From Chamaelirium japonicum (taxonomy: Eukaryota > Streptophyta > Magnoliopsida > Liliales > Melanthiaceae): DNA of 64,000 bases. The translations under genes were made by a program, and so were the position numbers. Location of the stretch: positions 118,434,874-118,498,873 of the forward strand of contig OX393550.1 of the NCBI GenBank assembly GCA_947650365.1, written 5' to 3'. Positions within the stretch are counted from its first letter, which is position 1. Every line of letters starts with the position of its first letter. The notes under the pieces are model-generated. The model saw only the letters and a program-made list of their open reading frames with translations, was not told where the DNA came from and made no database searches. Positions 11,000 through 24,876 of this stretch are shown one piece after another.

Positions 11000-11485
11000 A
11001 AGAAAAACAGAGAAGGGGAAAGAGGGCTAACTTGGGGCTCCTCCCTCCAAGCTCCGGCGGCGGCTCTCCTCCGGCGGCTCCTCCCTGGCGCCGGCTACGC
11101 GCAGCCACCACAGAGAAGGGAAGGCCGAAAGTGAGGGGGTCGTCGATTGCGATTGCTCCGACCGGTCGGCTTTCCTTCTTCGGTGCCAGCATGGCTCTCC
11201 TCCGGCCATGCGCGTAGTACAACACAAAGAGTGGGAGAGAGGGGCAGATCTAGAGGGGAGACATGAGGGGTCGGAGTGGGGTGAGGGGGTTCGGACTGAG
11301 AAAAGGGGGGAGAGGGGGAGTGGGGCAGGGTTTTAAAGGGAGAGGAGGGGCGGCGGCCTGCGGGGTAGGGGGCCTTGGCGCGGCGGGTGCAGGGTAGGGG
11401 GCGGCGGACCGGCGACTTTGGGGGGAGGGCCGGGGTCAGATCGGGTTTGGGGGAGAGAGGGTCCGAGAGAGGGGGGTGAGAGAGC

Positions 11486-11490
<5 letters not shown>
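11000..11490. other. G-rich, purine-skewed sequence between microsatellites
   Basis: Long runs of GGGG, GAGAG and GGCGG, with no coding or element signature. Confidence 0.4.

Positions 11491-11524
<34 letters not shown>
11491..11524. repeat. (GA)n microsatellite
   Basis: Seventeen AG units within purine-rich sequence. Confidence 0.93.
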
Positions 11525-11530
<6 letters not shown>

Positions 11531-11593
11531 GGGGATGGGTCACGGGTTGGGCTGGGGTTTGGGGGGTTCGGGTAGTGGGTTTTAGGTTAGTTA

Positions 11594-13245
<1,652 letters not shown>

Positions 13246-13257
13246 GCTTTGATACTA
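13246..13257 (-). promoter_or_regulatory. Decayed copia primer-binding site, minus strand
   Basis: GCTTTGATACTA is the complement of the copia site TGGTATCAGAGC with two transition-type mismatches. It is followed two bases later by an LTR-like TGTTGG at 13260, the same geometry as in copia E (52196-52210). Confidence 0.55.
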
Positions 13258-13259
13258 AT

Positions 13260-15600
13260 TGTTGGTCCCCGTGTTCGCGGGGCACGGCGAAAGTGTGGTA
13301 TGTAGTGGGCCCGTGTTCGATGGCTAAAATGCTCTATGAAATTGGGTTGAAAAATATTCAGCGAAAAATCGGGATGCGAAATTTTTTGCATCCAATTGAT
13401 CCCAAATTTCTACCATTACTAGATAATGAATAATAATAATTTACCATGGCATTAAAATAATTAAATACAATTATTTACACTATCTATGGATTATCAAGAT
13501 TATTACCTCTTAGGACTTATAGATGTCTAAGTTTGTAGATCCATTGATAAAGATGAAGTCCAAAAACTCCTGATCTCACTACCGTTTGGATTCAACACTT
13601 ATCCCATGCACGTAGATGGCGATGGTAGACTTGTGGGAGTCTTCTCCTTTCTCATAATCCTCACGATGGCGCTCGATAAAGACGATCCAGATCCACAGTG
13701 TACAAACCCGAAGGGAGGAAGACCTTATTCCTTCTTTTCGTTCTTCTCTCTTTTTCTCTTTCTCTTTTCTTTCCTTCTCTTGTCCCTTGGATGAAACTCT
13801 CTAGGAGAGTGGGACCACGATTTTGGCTTGCTTCGGATGGCCAATGGGAGCGGCTAGGGTTTGGTTTTTAAGGCCAAAATCCTATTATAGGATCTCCTCT
13901 TTTTGGGGAGATTGAGATCCCTTGGATCTCTACCCTCTTAACCACTTATTATTGCTACCATAAGAGGATTTTGGCTAGAGTTAATCCCTTGTCCGAAATT
14001 CTTATGGGTATTACCCATAATCGGTGGCCAAAAACACCCAAGTCACACCCACGGGTTCTGGCACCCACTAAAGCAGAGAAAGGATTGCGCACTTATTAGC
14101 TTGATTTAACTGCGGTCAAACCCTAACTTGTACCATGACTTCTCCTAGCCCAACTAGGCAATCAATATGAGAAAGTAATTAATTAATTTAATAATTAATT
14201 ATCTCATAATATCTATCTAGGATAATTACGATAATACCCCTGTACTTAGGGGCCATCTTCTTTGTCCACCAAGATATTGACCAAAGAGGGAGATAAAGTT
14301 GCACTCCATCCCTAGACACTTATGGCAACTCCTATATTTTAGAAATGTCATCAAAGTCCACTTGACTGGGCTCTGATGATTTCTTCTAGAATGTCTTAGT
14401 GCCAACTTAGCCCTTAATAACACTTATAACCTTTCCGAGGAAAAGTTAACTTAGTCATCCTTAGTCAAGTCCTAGTGATCCTAGAATGATCCAGGGATCA
14501 CACATGACTAATTAGCATATATTAATATACATGTCTTCATTCTCCGAGCCTGGGGCCCACTAGGTAGTTCCCATTGAGGAACCCTAGTCAAACTAGATTT
14601 TTTTTCTTCTGTAGAGGATCTTAGGGAGAAGCCGTTTAGGTAAACCTAAGTTATATCTCCTAATCCATATGCCCCTTGTTTTACTGGTCTCTATGGTATT
14701 AACCATAATAAGTAAATCCTAACGGCATTAGGTTAGATCCGCTTAGCTATAAGAGGTGGCTAGGAGTTGGAATATTTAGGAACCTGATAACCTTGACTCC
14801 TACTAATACCATGGCCTAGGCCATACCTATAACCACTACTAAGTTACTTCTGTACTCTGAGGTTATTAGTAATTATGTGAGTACCCTTTACTCTACTATA
14901 CTGTACTTAAACCTTTCTAAATCGATGTATGTACAACAAACTGAGATCAGTACTGACTGCCCCTCTCAGGTTTGTCCACCCAATTGAGTTATGACTTCTC
15001 AATATTTTTGTGATCAGCCCCTTGTACATTAGTACGGCTGGCCAGCCTTGGTGATCAGCCCTTCATAATAGTCACTCAATGAGACACCCAGTCCCCCTCA
15101 GAGGATATGGAATTCCAAAGATTGCTTGTGTTCCCTAGTACCTAATACTAACCACCCAATCTACCTAGGTTTAGATCTGTCAAAGACCGTATTGATTGGT
15201 AGGTCAAAGTAGAGAATACCAGCCTAAGGTTTGCAACACATCCTAGGATTGTAGTTCAGTCAACTAGTAGTAGAGGTCCTATGGTCTTGGATAACAGTAA
15301 TTAAGACTGATTTTTTCTCTTGATTCCGTTCGATGCATTCTGGTTACATCAACATATCTTGACTTAGAATATAATACCAATAGCTAAGATAAGCTATCTC
15401 TTCCTAGGAGAAAGCTAGTATGTTACAGTCTCTCATGTTTGGTGTCCAGTCTAGAAACAACTACGAACCTACATCCGTATATATGGTGACTTATATCTCT
15501 TGTATGTAGATCTCCCGCACGTACCCGAGTCACCTTAAATACACTAATATGGACTAGTGGATTTTTGCATCTTATGCACAGTAGTGTGTGAGTTATAGTA
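13260..15600 (-). other. Probable LTR and flanking debris of a minus-strand copia relic
   Basis: The segment begins TGTTGG beside the decayed primer site, as an inverted U5 end would. I cannot find the opposite LTR end or polypurine tract, so the right limit is arbitrary. No protein family is recognised. The sequence is AT-rich with scattered CT-rich stretches such as 13735-13790. Confidence 0.3.
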
Positions 15601-15719
15601 AAGCGATCCTAATCAAGTATTATCATTGCTGGAATTGGCATGTAGGACATGTTAATCCTAATAGCAACTTCAGTGGGAGTGTCCCTATATAAGAAATTGT
15701 ATTTGAGGAGATACGGTTT

Positions 15720-17477
15720 TCGATCTATGTACCTGTAATATACGAGGGACAAGTAGATCATCAGGATGAACCACCTATGGTAGTTCCTGATCAACCAGTT
15801 CCTGACATCCTAACTGATGTAGAACAAGTTGCAACTGAGCATATTATAGAGGAACTTTAAAAAAAGAAACTGATAGGTTTCAAGAGATCCAAGAGAAGAT
15901 ATAGAGCGGCAATTTCTAGCGACTATGAAGTATACCTCCAAGAGTCAAAGAAATCTGACACTCTTATCGAACTGTCTCCATATCCCGAACCGTTTTTCAT
16001 AAGCAGAAGAGATTCTGCAAATTGGTTAAATGCCATGAAAGAAGAGATAAAATCCTGGCAGATAATCAAGTCTGAGATTTAATAGTGTTACCTAAATAGG
16101 CTAAGGTCATCGGCTGCAAAGTAGGTCTATAAGATCAAGATTGATACCGCAGGTAATATCAAACGACATAAAGCAAGACTTGTAGCTAAGGGATTTATTC
16201 AAAGTGACGGCATTGATTATCATGAAAAATTCTCTCTAGTTTCTAAGAAGGATTTATTAAGGATAATATTGGCTTTGGTAGCTCACTATGATCTTGAGTT
16301 ACAACAGATGGATCTTAAAATAAATTTTCTAAATTAGGATCTAGAAGAGGAGGTATATATGGTGCAACCTGAGAGTTTCACCTTAGATAAAGGTAGTAGC
16401 TAGTCTACAAGTTGAAGAAGTTATTATACGGACTGAAATAAGCATTTTGAAAGTGGTACTTGAAGTTCCACAATGTTATTACCTCCTTTGGTTTCACAGA
16501 GAACATTATGGATCATTGCATTTACCTAAAGATCTGTGAAAGTCATTATATGTTTCTGGTCTTTTATGTTTCTTCTGGCTAGTAATGACTTAGGGATGAT
16601 ACACATGATGAAACAGTCTCTCTCAGAAATTTGACATGAAGGACTTAGATGAGGCATTCTATATAATTGGCATTGAGATCATCAGGGACCGATCTCAAAG
16701 ATACCTAGGTTTGTCTCAAAGAACATATATTGATAAAGTTATGAAAATATTTAATATGGAGAACTTTTTACTAGGTATTTCTCCCATTGTTAAAGGTGAC
16801 AGATTCTGCTTATCCCAAAGTCCAAGAAATTCTCTTGAAAAAGAGGCTATGAAAAACATTCCATATCATCTACAGTTAGTAATTTGATATATTTGGAGGT
16901 CTATACAAGACCTGACATCAACTTTGCAGTAGGTATATTGGGTATAAGTACCAGAGTGATCCTGGCATGGATCACTGGAAGGGTTCCAAAAAGGTCATGA
17001 GATATCTTCAAGGGACGAAAGATTTTATACATACATATCTAGACACTTTAAGCACTTGGAGCTTATTGGCTATTCAGACTCTGGCTTTGCTGGGTGCCTA
17101 AATATGAGGAAGTTAACGTCGAGCTATGTGTTCCTATTGGCAGGAGGTGCACTAAGCAGACCCTTACAGCGTCGTTGACTATGGAGGCCGAGTTCATTGC
17201 ACTCTACGAGGCAATATCAAAGGCTTCTTGGCTAATGAATTTTGTCACAAGGAATAGGATTATGGATTCTATATCTAGGCCTATCAAGATCTATTGTGAC
17301 AACATGGTTGTTGTGTTCTTCTCAAAGAATAACAAAAGCGAAAGTCATAGCAAGCACATCGACATAAAGTATCTTATCGTGTGGGATGATCAATCAGCTG
17401 ATAAGATCATTGTTGAGCATATTGGTATGGAGCTTATGGTTGCAGATCCAATGACCAAGGGATTATCACCCGTTTAG
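15720..17477 (+). pseudogene. Ty1/copia pol relic F (linker, RT, RNase H)
   Basis: Reading across several frames, the plus strand gives the acidic pol linker near 15730-15840. RT follows with the [10 protein letters not shown] and DGIDYHEKF segments near 16170-16230 and the LELQQMDLK block near 16300. An RNase H end follows, with IYCDNM, the SKHIDIKY block and VADPMTKGLSP up to 17477. Many stops and frameshifts break it. The RT active-site YVDD is not preserved where expected (about 16560-16590). Gag, protease and integrase are missing upstream. Confidence 0.82.
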
Positions 17478-17924
17478 TATAAGGGTAATGTGGATGACAT
17501 GGGACTTCGAAGCTCATTATATATTTGATTATACTTATACTTTTCCTTTTCAACAGCTAAAGTTTTTATTTCCGTCTCACTTTGGATATTTATACTTAAG
17601 TTTATGAGACATATAGTAGGACCTCAGAGTAAAGTTTTTTTTATTACTCATAAAGTTTGATAACCTAAAGTGCTTATTCAAAGAGGATTGGTCATACCGT
17701 AATGCGTGGAAGAGAGTGTCTGCTCGTAAGGGCATAACCGTTACAATTCATGTGACTATAAATTTTTGTCTAAGTGAGGGAATATCTTTTAAAGTTATGA
17801 GCATAGTTTGCTTTCGCAAAATACAGTATGTGCACACTAAGATCTTTTCAAACTAAGTCATTACCCATTAGCGTGTGTGTTTTTTTAAAATAAAATTTTG
17901 CTTTGTTTTTGGGTTTCGTTTACC

Positions 17925-17935
17925 AAGTGGGAGAG
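17925..17935 (+). promoter_or_regulatory. Polypurine tract of copia relic F
   Basis: AAGTGGGAGAG follows the RNase H end and precedes the LTR-like start TATTGGG. Copia E has the same AAGTGGGAGA tract. Confidence 0.7.
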
Positions 17936-18193
17936 TATTGGGTTTTGGCTCGACTTCACCCAGCCAATCTTGGACTCGGTTGGTCTAGTGGGTAATTAGT
18001 TGCGGCTCCGAGGTATATGGTTAATTAATCTTGAACCAACCCTAATCCTAAGTGTTGGGATTAGATCTAGGGTTTGAGTGTGTATGGGTCCCAACTCCGG
18101 TGCAACAAGGATGCACCACACCTACCGCACCTCATTAGTAAACTAGAACCTATTGCAGACCTAAAAGTGGAAATAAGGGGCTATGGTTAAAGG

Positions 18194-18201
18194 TATATAA
18201 A
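18194..18201 (+). promoter_or_regulatory. TATA box candidate in LTR of relic F
   Basis: TATATAAA followed by a GGGGGCGCG stretch, about 260 bp into the LTR. Confidence 0.5.
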
Positions 18202-18402
18202 GGGGGCGCGCTGATCCTCTCTCCTATCCGATCGGTGCAATCCCTAGAGGAGAGAGAGAGAGAGAGATCACCAATGGGTGCGATCCCCCCTCTCCACTGT
18301 TTGTCCGTCCGCAAAAAATCTCAAGAGAAGTGAGAGAGATGACCGGATAAGTCTGACTTCCCCCCCTTCTCCTTCGTTCCTCTCTTGCTCGAGAGCAAGA
18401 TC

Positions 18403-18403
18403 A

Positions 18404-18476
<73 letters not shown>
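18403..18476. repeat. (GA)n imperfect microsatellite
   Basis: GA repeats with a few GATA and GAAA interruptions. A shorter one is at 18248-18267. Confidence 0.9.
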
Positions 18477-18481
<5 letters not shown>

Positions 18482-18799
18482 GGCTGCTGCAGGCCCAATT
18501 GTAGCCCTCCCTCCCCTCCTTCGATCCTTTGGTTCGTGAGCAAGGTCAAAAGGAGAGATCGCATACGCCCTTCCTCCATCTTTTTGGGATTTTTTGTTCT
18601 TCCTTATATCGGAATAGATAGAGAGAGGATTCTATGGCATCCCGATTTCTCTCTTGTCTTGTTGATCTTATGAGGTCTCCACGGGGTTTTCGGTCACCAA
18701 GAAAAACCAGAGTTAAAGGCTCCCACTGGCGATCATCGCATTGCATCGTCGCCATCTTTTCCTCCATCACAATTAGGATCTTGTGAGAGGAAGATCCAC

Positions 18800-20600
18800 C
18801 TGCATCAATCTAATTGCGGATTATCATCACCCGACAAATTATGACCGGAGGTACGTACGTTTCAATCCACCACTTCCACATATAGTCTATGTTAATCGTT
18901 TTCAAAGCTTATGGTTCTCGATAATAGAGACGATTGCTTGCTTATGTGTAGATTATTTCTTACAAGCAGCTGTTGCTACTGTCGTTCTCAAGTTCATATA
19001 TTAATTTTTTCCGGCTTCACCAATGGCTCCACCACCCTTTTGATCCCTAAACATATCATCATCAATCAAAACAGCAACAAATTTAGAATCAAATACCACA
19101 CAAACACACTATATTTTAGAAAGTAATCATATACTCTAAATATGAACTAAATTGATCGATCTTTCAGGTCATGTGCATGAGGAGGAGGTCCAACAAGCCC
19201 ATGTCCCCAATGGTCTTCCCTTATCTGCTTCCGCAGGATCGGGTTCCCAAGCCCGCTCATTATCTCCACTAACTTCAATGTACATACTCCACCGCCTCAT
19301 ACCTCTCCGACAACCACTGGTCCCTTGCCTGTCTCTTCGGGTCCTCCTCCTCCTCCTCTCCGCAGATTTAATTATTCTTCTTCTCCTCCTCCTTGTTCTG
19401 ATCAAGCGAACATTTCTGTTTGAGATCGAACAAATCCTCAAACAATGCATATGATGTACGAGTTCATTATAAGCATATGTATTGTTTTTCGGTATATATG
19501 TGTGTATTGTACTTGTTAATATGATAATGATACAGTCTAGAGCTTAACCTAACTCAACAGCCCTTAAACCATACTTGCAGGATACATTTATCTTGTTGAT
19601 CATTTGGCACTTGTTCGTGAATTTTAAAGACTTTTTTAAATATGCTACGTTCATTACTCATCCAACTACCAATCAACCTAAGTCACATCAAATTAGAATG
19701 TACCCAGTGCATGAAAACCAAATCCTACCTAAATTTATTTCAACCTTAACCTAGGTTGACTCATTTGGCTAGAATTTCTGCCTCAAATAATTCTGATTAC
19801 TATGCTACTCATTTTTCGTTAAAAATCCTGTCTTGGCCACAAATCATCATATGCATGCTTGTTCAATATTACAAATTGCATTAGGATGTAATTCTAAGAA
19901 GCACGGATACACTTGGGATATGCTTCCCCTTTGCCTTGAATCCGTTCCGATAACATCCAGATAAAAAAGAAGAGGAAGAAGAACAAATCACAATATGTTA
20001 ATCGTTGACTCTCATTATGGGCATTGAAATTAGCCCACGAATAAAACCTAGCCCACACGCAATTACCGATACACGAAGCCCGGCCCATGCACAATGGCCT
20101 GGAAAGGAAAAAGATCAAACCTGACTCGAATGGACACAAGTGATCCCACCCCATACAAGTGAGGCCCACCGTGTTCACTCAAGCCCAAAAAGGGGCCAGA
20201 TGAATCAACCTGAAAGTGGGGCCCACTGACCCCTTCATGCAAAACCGTGACCCCCTCCCCCACGGGGAGGTGCAGCAGGCCAGAAAAGAAAATAAAGAAA
20301 GAAAGAAAAGAAAAGGAAAGGAAAGGAAAGAAATCTGCCTAGTGCGGGGGAGGTAGCATGGATGTCTACACAAACTGTGTGTCCACATCGATCCCTCGAT
20401 CCGACGGACAAAATGATAAGTCGTGTCGCCATCGATTAAATATGCAAAGATGGCTTATATCCTAAAAGATTGAGCCAAATCTAGCTCATAATCACATGCT
20501 ACAAAAACATAAAAGGGATAAAGGTTGTTTTTCCCAAAAAAGGAAAGATAAATCCCAATAGTTATGGGGAGAGATATTCAAGGGATTCAAAAAATCTTCC
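18800..20600. other. Sequence without a supported gene
   Basis: Open frames up to about 100 codons (for example at 19152) are Leu/Ser-rich and resemble no family I know. A pyrimidine-rich patch lies at 19330-19400 and a purine-rich patch at 20280-20330. Confidence 0.4.
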
Positions 20601-20626
20601 CATATCTCTTTCATCCCATCTCCGCC

Positions 20627-20634
20627 TATAAATA
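20627..20634 (+). promoter_or_regulatory. TATA box candidate of an LTR-like region
   Basis: TATAAATA in CCTATAAATAGAGG, the same form as in the Tat D LTRs, with tandem repeats about 190 bp downstream. It suggests the promoter of another plus-strand LTR whose limits I cannot see. Confidence 0.5.
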
Positions 20635-20813
20635 GAGGGGCAGGGGGATGACTTCAAAAGTCACAAACTAGAGACGCGACGGCTCTGCAAAAAAGGAGGC
20701 TCGCTCTCGATGACCCAAGGCTTCACGTGGCACGGGTAAGCGCATCCCACGGGAATGGCTTAGCCCATAAAAGTCCTTTCCAACGTGAAGACCTTGTACA
20801 ATAGATCAAAGCT

Positions 20814-21190
20814 TCAACTCCATTCACGAAGAAAAGAGCTCGGATAAGAAGACCCGAAGTTAACACCACCCCGTCGTCTTCAACAAGCTTTCAACTCTAA
20901 AAACGCCAAAGAAGCCCGAAGAAAAAGATCAAAATGGCGCCACACCTATCGTCTTTAACAAGCATCCACTCCATTCACAAAGAAAAAAGTTTAGTAAAGG
21001 AGACCCGAAATCGACACCACCTCGCCGTCTTCAATAAACCTTCAACTCTAAAAATGCCAAAAAAGCCCGAAGAAGAAGATCGAAGTGGTGCCACACCTGT
21101 AGTCTTCAATAATCATGATCCGTTCTATTTACGAAGAAGAAAGTTTGAAGAAGGAAATCCGAAGTGGCACCACAAACAACATAAACCTTG
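20814..21190 (+). repeat. About 2.5 imperfect copies of a ~151-bp repeat
   Basis: The marker CATTCAC(G/A)AAGAAAA is at 20821 and 20972, with a decayed form near 21127. GACCCGAA is at 20851 and 21002, decayed near 21155. AAGCCCGAAGAA recurs at similar spacing. Confidence 0.75.
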
Positions 21191-22230
21191 ACGTGTAACC
21201 TTTCTGAAGCTTGTCTTAGGAGAAAAAGGCCTCAAAAATCTTTCGACAGCCGTAACTTTTCATACGTGCGTCGAATCAATACGTATAAGGTGTCATTATG
21301 TCGACACCAAATAATCGATCAAAGTGGAAGTGAAACATCGTACGCCTTAATGTGTGGCTCTTTCAATATTCATCTTCATAAGAAGTTGACTTTAAAGTTC
21401 GGGTTGACCAGTTTTTCAGTTCGTGTCTTTAAGACGCATCGGCACATAATAATTCACCTGCCACTTTCGACACCCAATTGCACCTAACTACCGTGTTCAT
21501 TAGGGACTGCAGTCGGGCCCCAGTGATGATGTGGCAATTATCATGGCCCCACCCCCAGATGAGAAGGAGTATTTCCATGCTTGTGAAGTTTGTACAGCCA
21601 ACTTAATAGGCTTGGATGAGATGCTATTCAACCAACCCAATGGAAGATAGCTCTTCGTGTTTGAATGATCCTTATGTGCAGATTCTACTTGAATCGGATT
21701 GATTGATAAGTAGTGATATCTCAATCTCTATCTAGTTGGAGAGGTTCCATATATTGAAATTGTATAGTCATGTCTTTTGTGTGCAAGTATGATTTTCTGA
21801 TCGGGCTTGAGTGTGATTTAGCAGTTCTTCATAGTCACCTTTAATTGGTGAATATCGAAGTCTGATGGTATTCATCAGGCATCGAGTGCGTGGGTGGACA
21901 TGGGTGATCCCCGACCAATGATCGATCGATCGGTCACTATTAGTCGATGACGGTCCGGGGGATCGACTATTCTTGCGGCATCTCTCATAAAATATTAAAC
22001 TTTGGTAAATCGGTTTACCGGTCGATTGATTGCTTACCAACTGTCCATTGCTTTGAATGCCATGGCACGGAGGATAGCACGTGCTGACAAAGTTGGACCG
22101 ACCACCCCCTGACTAGTTTGGAACTGTCAGCAGTCGAGAGAGGGTGATAATCGGTGACAATATGTTGTTTGGACCCGAGTGACAAGACTAAGCTTAGACT
22201 TTTAATCAAATACCAATACGCCAGTCTTGG
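21191..22230. other. Sequence without a supported gene
   Basis: No domain, repeat period or element boundary recognised. It may belong to the LTR of Tat G or of the element with the TATA at 20627. Confidence 0.35.
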
Positions 22231-22239
22231 ACTTTGTCA

Positions 22240-22960
22240 TTGTGTGCCAAGATAGTAAGCTTGGACATTTGCTCGAGGGCCAAGACATCGGCAGTGGCGT
22301 CTTGGATTTTATCTTTAAGTACCAAGGATGAATCTTTGGACTTGCTGTATGCCGAAGCGGAGACGGCTGCCTCGGACTTTGTCTTTACATGCCAAGGTTG
22401 TCTTCTTGGACTTGGTGTATGCCGAGACGACGACGCTTTCCTTAAACTTTGTCTTGGAGTGCCAAGACTGTCTCTTTAGACTTGGTACATACTGAGGCAG
22501 TGAAGCATGCCTCGAACTTTATCTTCGAGTGCCAAGAGCAGAACCTTAGGTTTGTCGAATGCTGAGGTGACGATCACCTCGAACTTTATCTTTGAGTGCC
22601 AAGGGCAGGGCCTTGGCCTTGTAGAGTGCTGAGGTATTGGTCGCCTTAGACTTTTATCTTTAAGTGCCAAGGGCAGAGCGTTGGGCTTGTAAAGTGCCGA
22701 GGCATTGGTCACCTCAGACTTTATCTTTGAGTGCCAAGGGTAGGGACTTGGGCTTGTTGAGTGTCGAGACGTTGGTCGCCTCGGACTTTGTCTTCGAGTG
22801 TCAAGGCAAGGCCTTGGGCTTGTAGAGTACCGAGGCATTAGTCACCAAGGATTTTGTCTTCGAGTACAGATGCAGGGGCCTTGGGCTTGTAGGGTGCCGA
22901 GGCGTTGGTCGCCTCGGACTTTATTTTTGAGTGCCAAGGGCAGGGCCTTGGACTTATTCT
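22240..22960. repeat. Tandem array of ~67-70-bp units
   Basis: The word GAGTGCCAAG(G) recurs near 22460, 22529, 22596, 22664, 22731 and 22932, with variants at 22320, 22390, 22799 and 22863. Each is followed by a GGGCTTGTAGAGTGCCGAGG-type block. About ten or eleven units abut the 106-bp array. Confidence 0.85.
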
Positions 22961-24690
22961 CATCGCCTCGAATGAATATAATCGACAACTTAGATTGACC
23001 TGGATTGTAAGGAGCCTTTTTGTCCCGTTTTTGTTTCAAGCTTCCGACTCAAATGGGCGGAATCAAAGTCTTTGGTTGACCTGGGTTGCCAAGAGCATTT
23101 TATTGGACTTTAGCTTCGAGGGGCATAATCCATTTTACTTCTAGCATCCAACTTGAATGGGTTGAATCGAAGTCATTGGTTGACATGGATTGCTAGAAGC
23201 CTTTTCGTTGGTCTTTAACCTCGAGAAAGCGTATCTAATTTTGTTTCAAACTTCCGACTTGAATGGGTGGAATAAAAGTCTTTGGTTGACCTAGATTGTT
23301 AGGAGCCTTTTTATCGGACTTGTGCCTTGAAAAGGCGTAGCCGATGTTGCTTCGAGCTTCCGACTTGAACTGACAGAATCGAAGGCTTGTTTTGACTTGG
23401 GTTGTCAGGAGCCTTTTATCAGACTTTAGTTTTGAAAGGGTGTAGTCGATGTTGCTTCAAGCTTCCAACTTGAACTGGCAGAATTGAAGACTTAGTTTGA
23501 TCTGGGTTGCCATGAGCCTTTTTATTAGACTTTAGCCTTGAAAGGGCATATCTGATATTGCTTTGAGCTTCTGACTTGAACTGGCAGAATCAAAGGCTTA
23601 GTTTGTCCTAGATTGCCAGGAGCCTTTTTACCGAACTTTAGCCTTGAAAGGGCGTAGCTACTGTTGCTTCGAATTTTTGACTTGAACTGGCGAAATCGAA
23701 AGGTTAGTTTGACTTGAGTTGCTAAGAGCCTTTTTATCGGACTTTAGCCTTGAAGTTGTGTAGCTGATGTTGCTTCAAGCCCCTGACTTGAACTGGCAGA
23801 ATCAAAGGCTTAGTATGAACTTGGTTGCCAGGAGTCTTTTTATCAGACTTTAACCTTAAAAGGGCGTAACCGATGTTGCTTCGAGCTTCCGACTTGAATT
23901 GGTGGAATCAAAGGCTTGATTTGACTTGGGTTTCCAGGAGCCTTTTTATTGAACTTTAGCCTTGAAATGGTGTAGCTGATATTGCTTTAAGATTCCAACT
24001 TGAACTAGTAGAATCAATGGCTTAGTTTGACCTAGGTTGCCAGTATGACCCTTTTATCCAAATTTAGCCTTGAAAGGATATAGCCGATATTGCTTCGAGC
24101 TGCCGACTTGAACTGGCAAAATCGAAGGCTTAGTTTTACCTGGGTTACCAGGAGCTTTTTTATTGGACTTTAGCCTCGAGAGAGCATAACAGATTTTGCT
24201 TCGAGCTTTCGATTTGAACTGGCGAAATCAAAGGCTTAGTTTGACCTGGGTTGTCAGGAGTCTTATTATCGAACTTTAGCCTTGAAAGGGCATAATCGAT
24301 ATTGCTTCGAGCTTCTGACTTGAACTAGCGAAATCGAAGGCTTAGTTTGACCTGGGTTGCCATGAACCTTTTTATCGGACTCTAGCCTTGAAAGGGCATA
24401 GCCGATGTTGCTTCGAGCTTTCGACTTGAATTGGCAAAATCAAAAACTTAGTTTGACCTGGGTTATCAGGAACCTTTTTATCAAACTTTAGGCTTGAAAA
24501 GGCGTAGCTAATGTTTCTTCGAGCTTCCGATTTGAACTGGCATAATCGAAGGCTTAGTTTGACCTGGGTTGCTTGGAGTTCTTTTATCAGACTTTAGCCT
24601 TGAAATCGTATAGCCAATTTTGTTTCGAACTTCTGACTTGAATTGGTGGAATCGAAGTCTTGGAGTTAACTTGGGTTTCCAATAGCCTTT
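22960..24690. repeat. Tandem array of ~106-bp units, about 16 copies
   Basis: The word CGACTTGAACTGGCAGAATC or a variant recurs near 23046, 23146, 23254, 23361, 23467, 23572, 23679, 23784, 23890, 23996, 24103, 24210, 24316, 24422, 24526 and 24633. Lying just past the minus-strand Tat integrase end (24735-24876), it fits the variable 3' region of a Tat element. A lone unit is misplaced at 53985-54090. Confidence 0.9.
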
Positions 24691-24734
24691 ATGTGTCTTG
24701 AATGGGTTAAATTAAACTTCAAAAGATTTAAGCT

Positions 24735-24876
24735 TTGATGGTCAGCCTATAGGGACCTTTACTATCTCTTTACTCTATGACATATGGTCCCTCCCAAGAC
24801 GGAGAGAATTCACCGCTGGCAGCTTCCTTTGTGTTTGGGAAAATGGCTCTGAGTATCATGTCTCTTTTGTTGAATT
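24735..24876 (-). pseudogene. Tat G integrase C-terminal end (left half, split by copia C)
   Basis: The minus strand reads MILRAIFPNTKEAASGEF then SWEGPYVIE, closely matching the integrase end of Tat D (VLRAVFYNTKEHSSGKLAPN, WEGPYIVE). A stop follows the E. The matching upstream residues (KRAYDRR) are on the other side of copia C at 53914-53985, so C inserted within this codon run. Gag of the same element is at 54330-55295 and 63885-64000. The remainder of pol is not found between them. Confidence 0.85.
24872..24876. repeat. Left target-site duplication of copia C (imperfect)
   Basis: GAATT on the left against TAATT at 53914-53918 on the right: four of five bases match, plausible for an old insertion. 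The split integrase frame supports it. Confidence 0.6.

Larger units (their letters stand above)
17936..18800 (+). repeat. 3' LTR region of copia relic F (right end uncertain)
   Basis: Starts right after the polypurine tract and contains a TATA candidate TATATAAA at 18194-18201. Transcribed GA-rich sequence follows. I could not define the CA terminus or a target duplication, so the end is approximate. Confidence 0.5.

Noticed and set aside
19152-19454. 100-codon frame with a Leu-rich tail; possible host exon
   Set aside because: No family recognised, no splice context, and the Leu run comes from CTC/CTT repeats.
22240-24690. Possible repetitive protein gene
   Set aside because: The open frames are short and change between units. 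The period is not kept as a codon multiple (67, 106).
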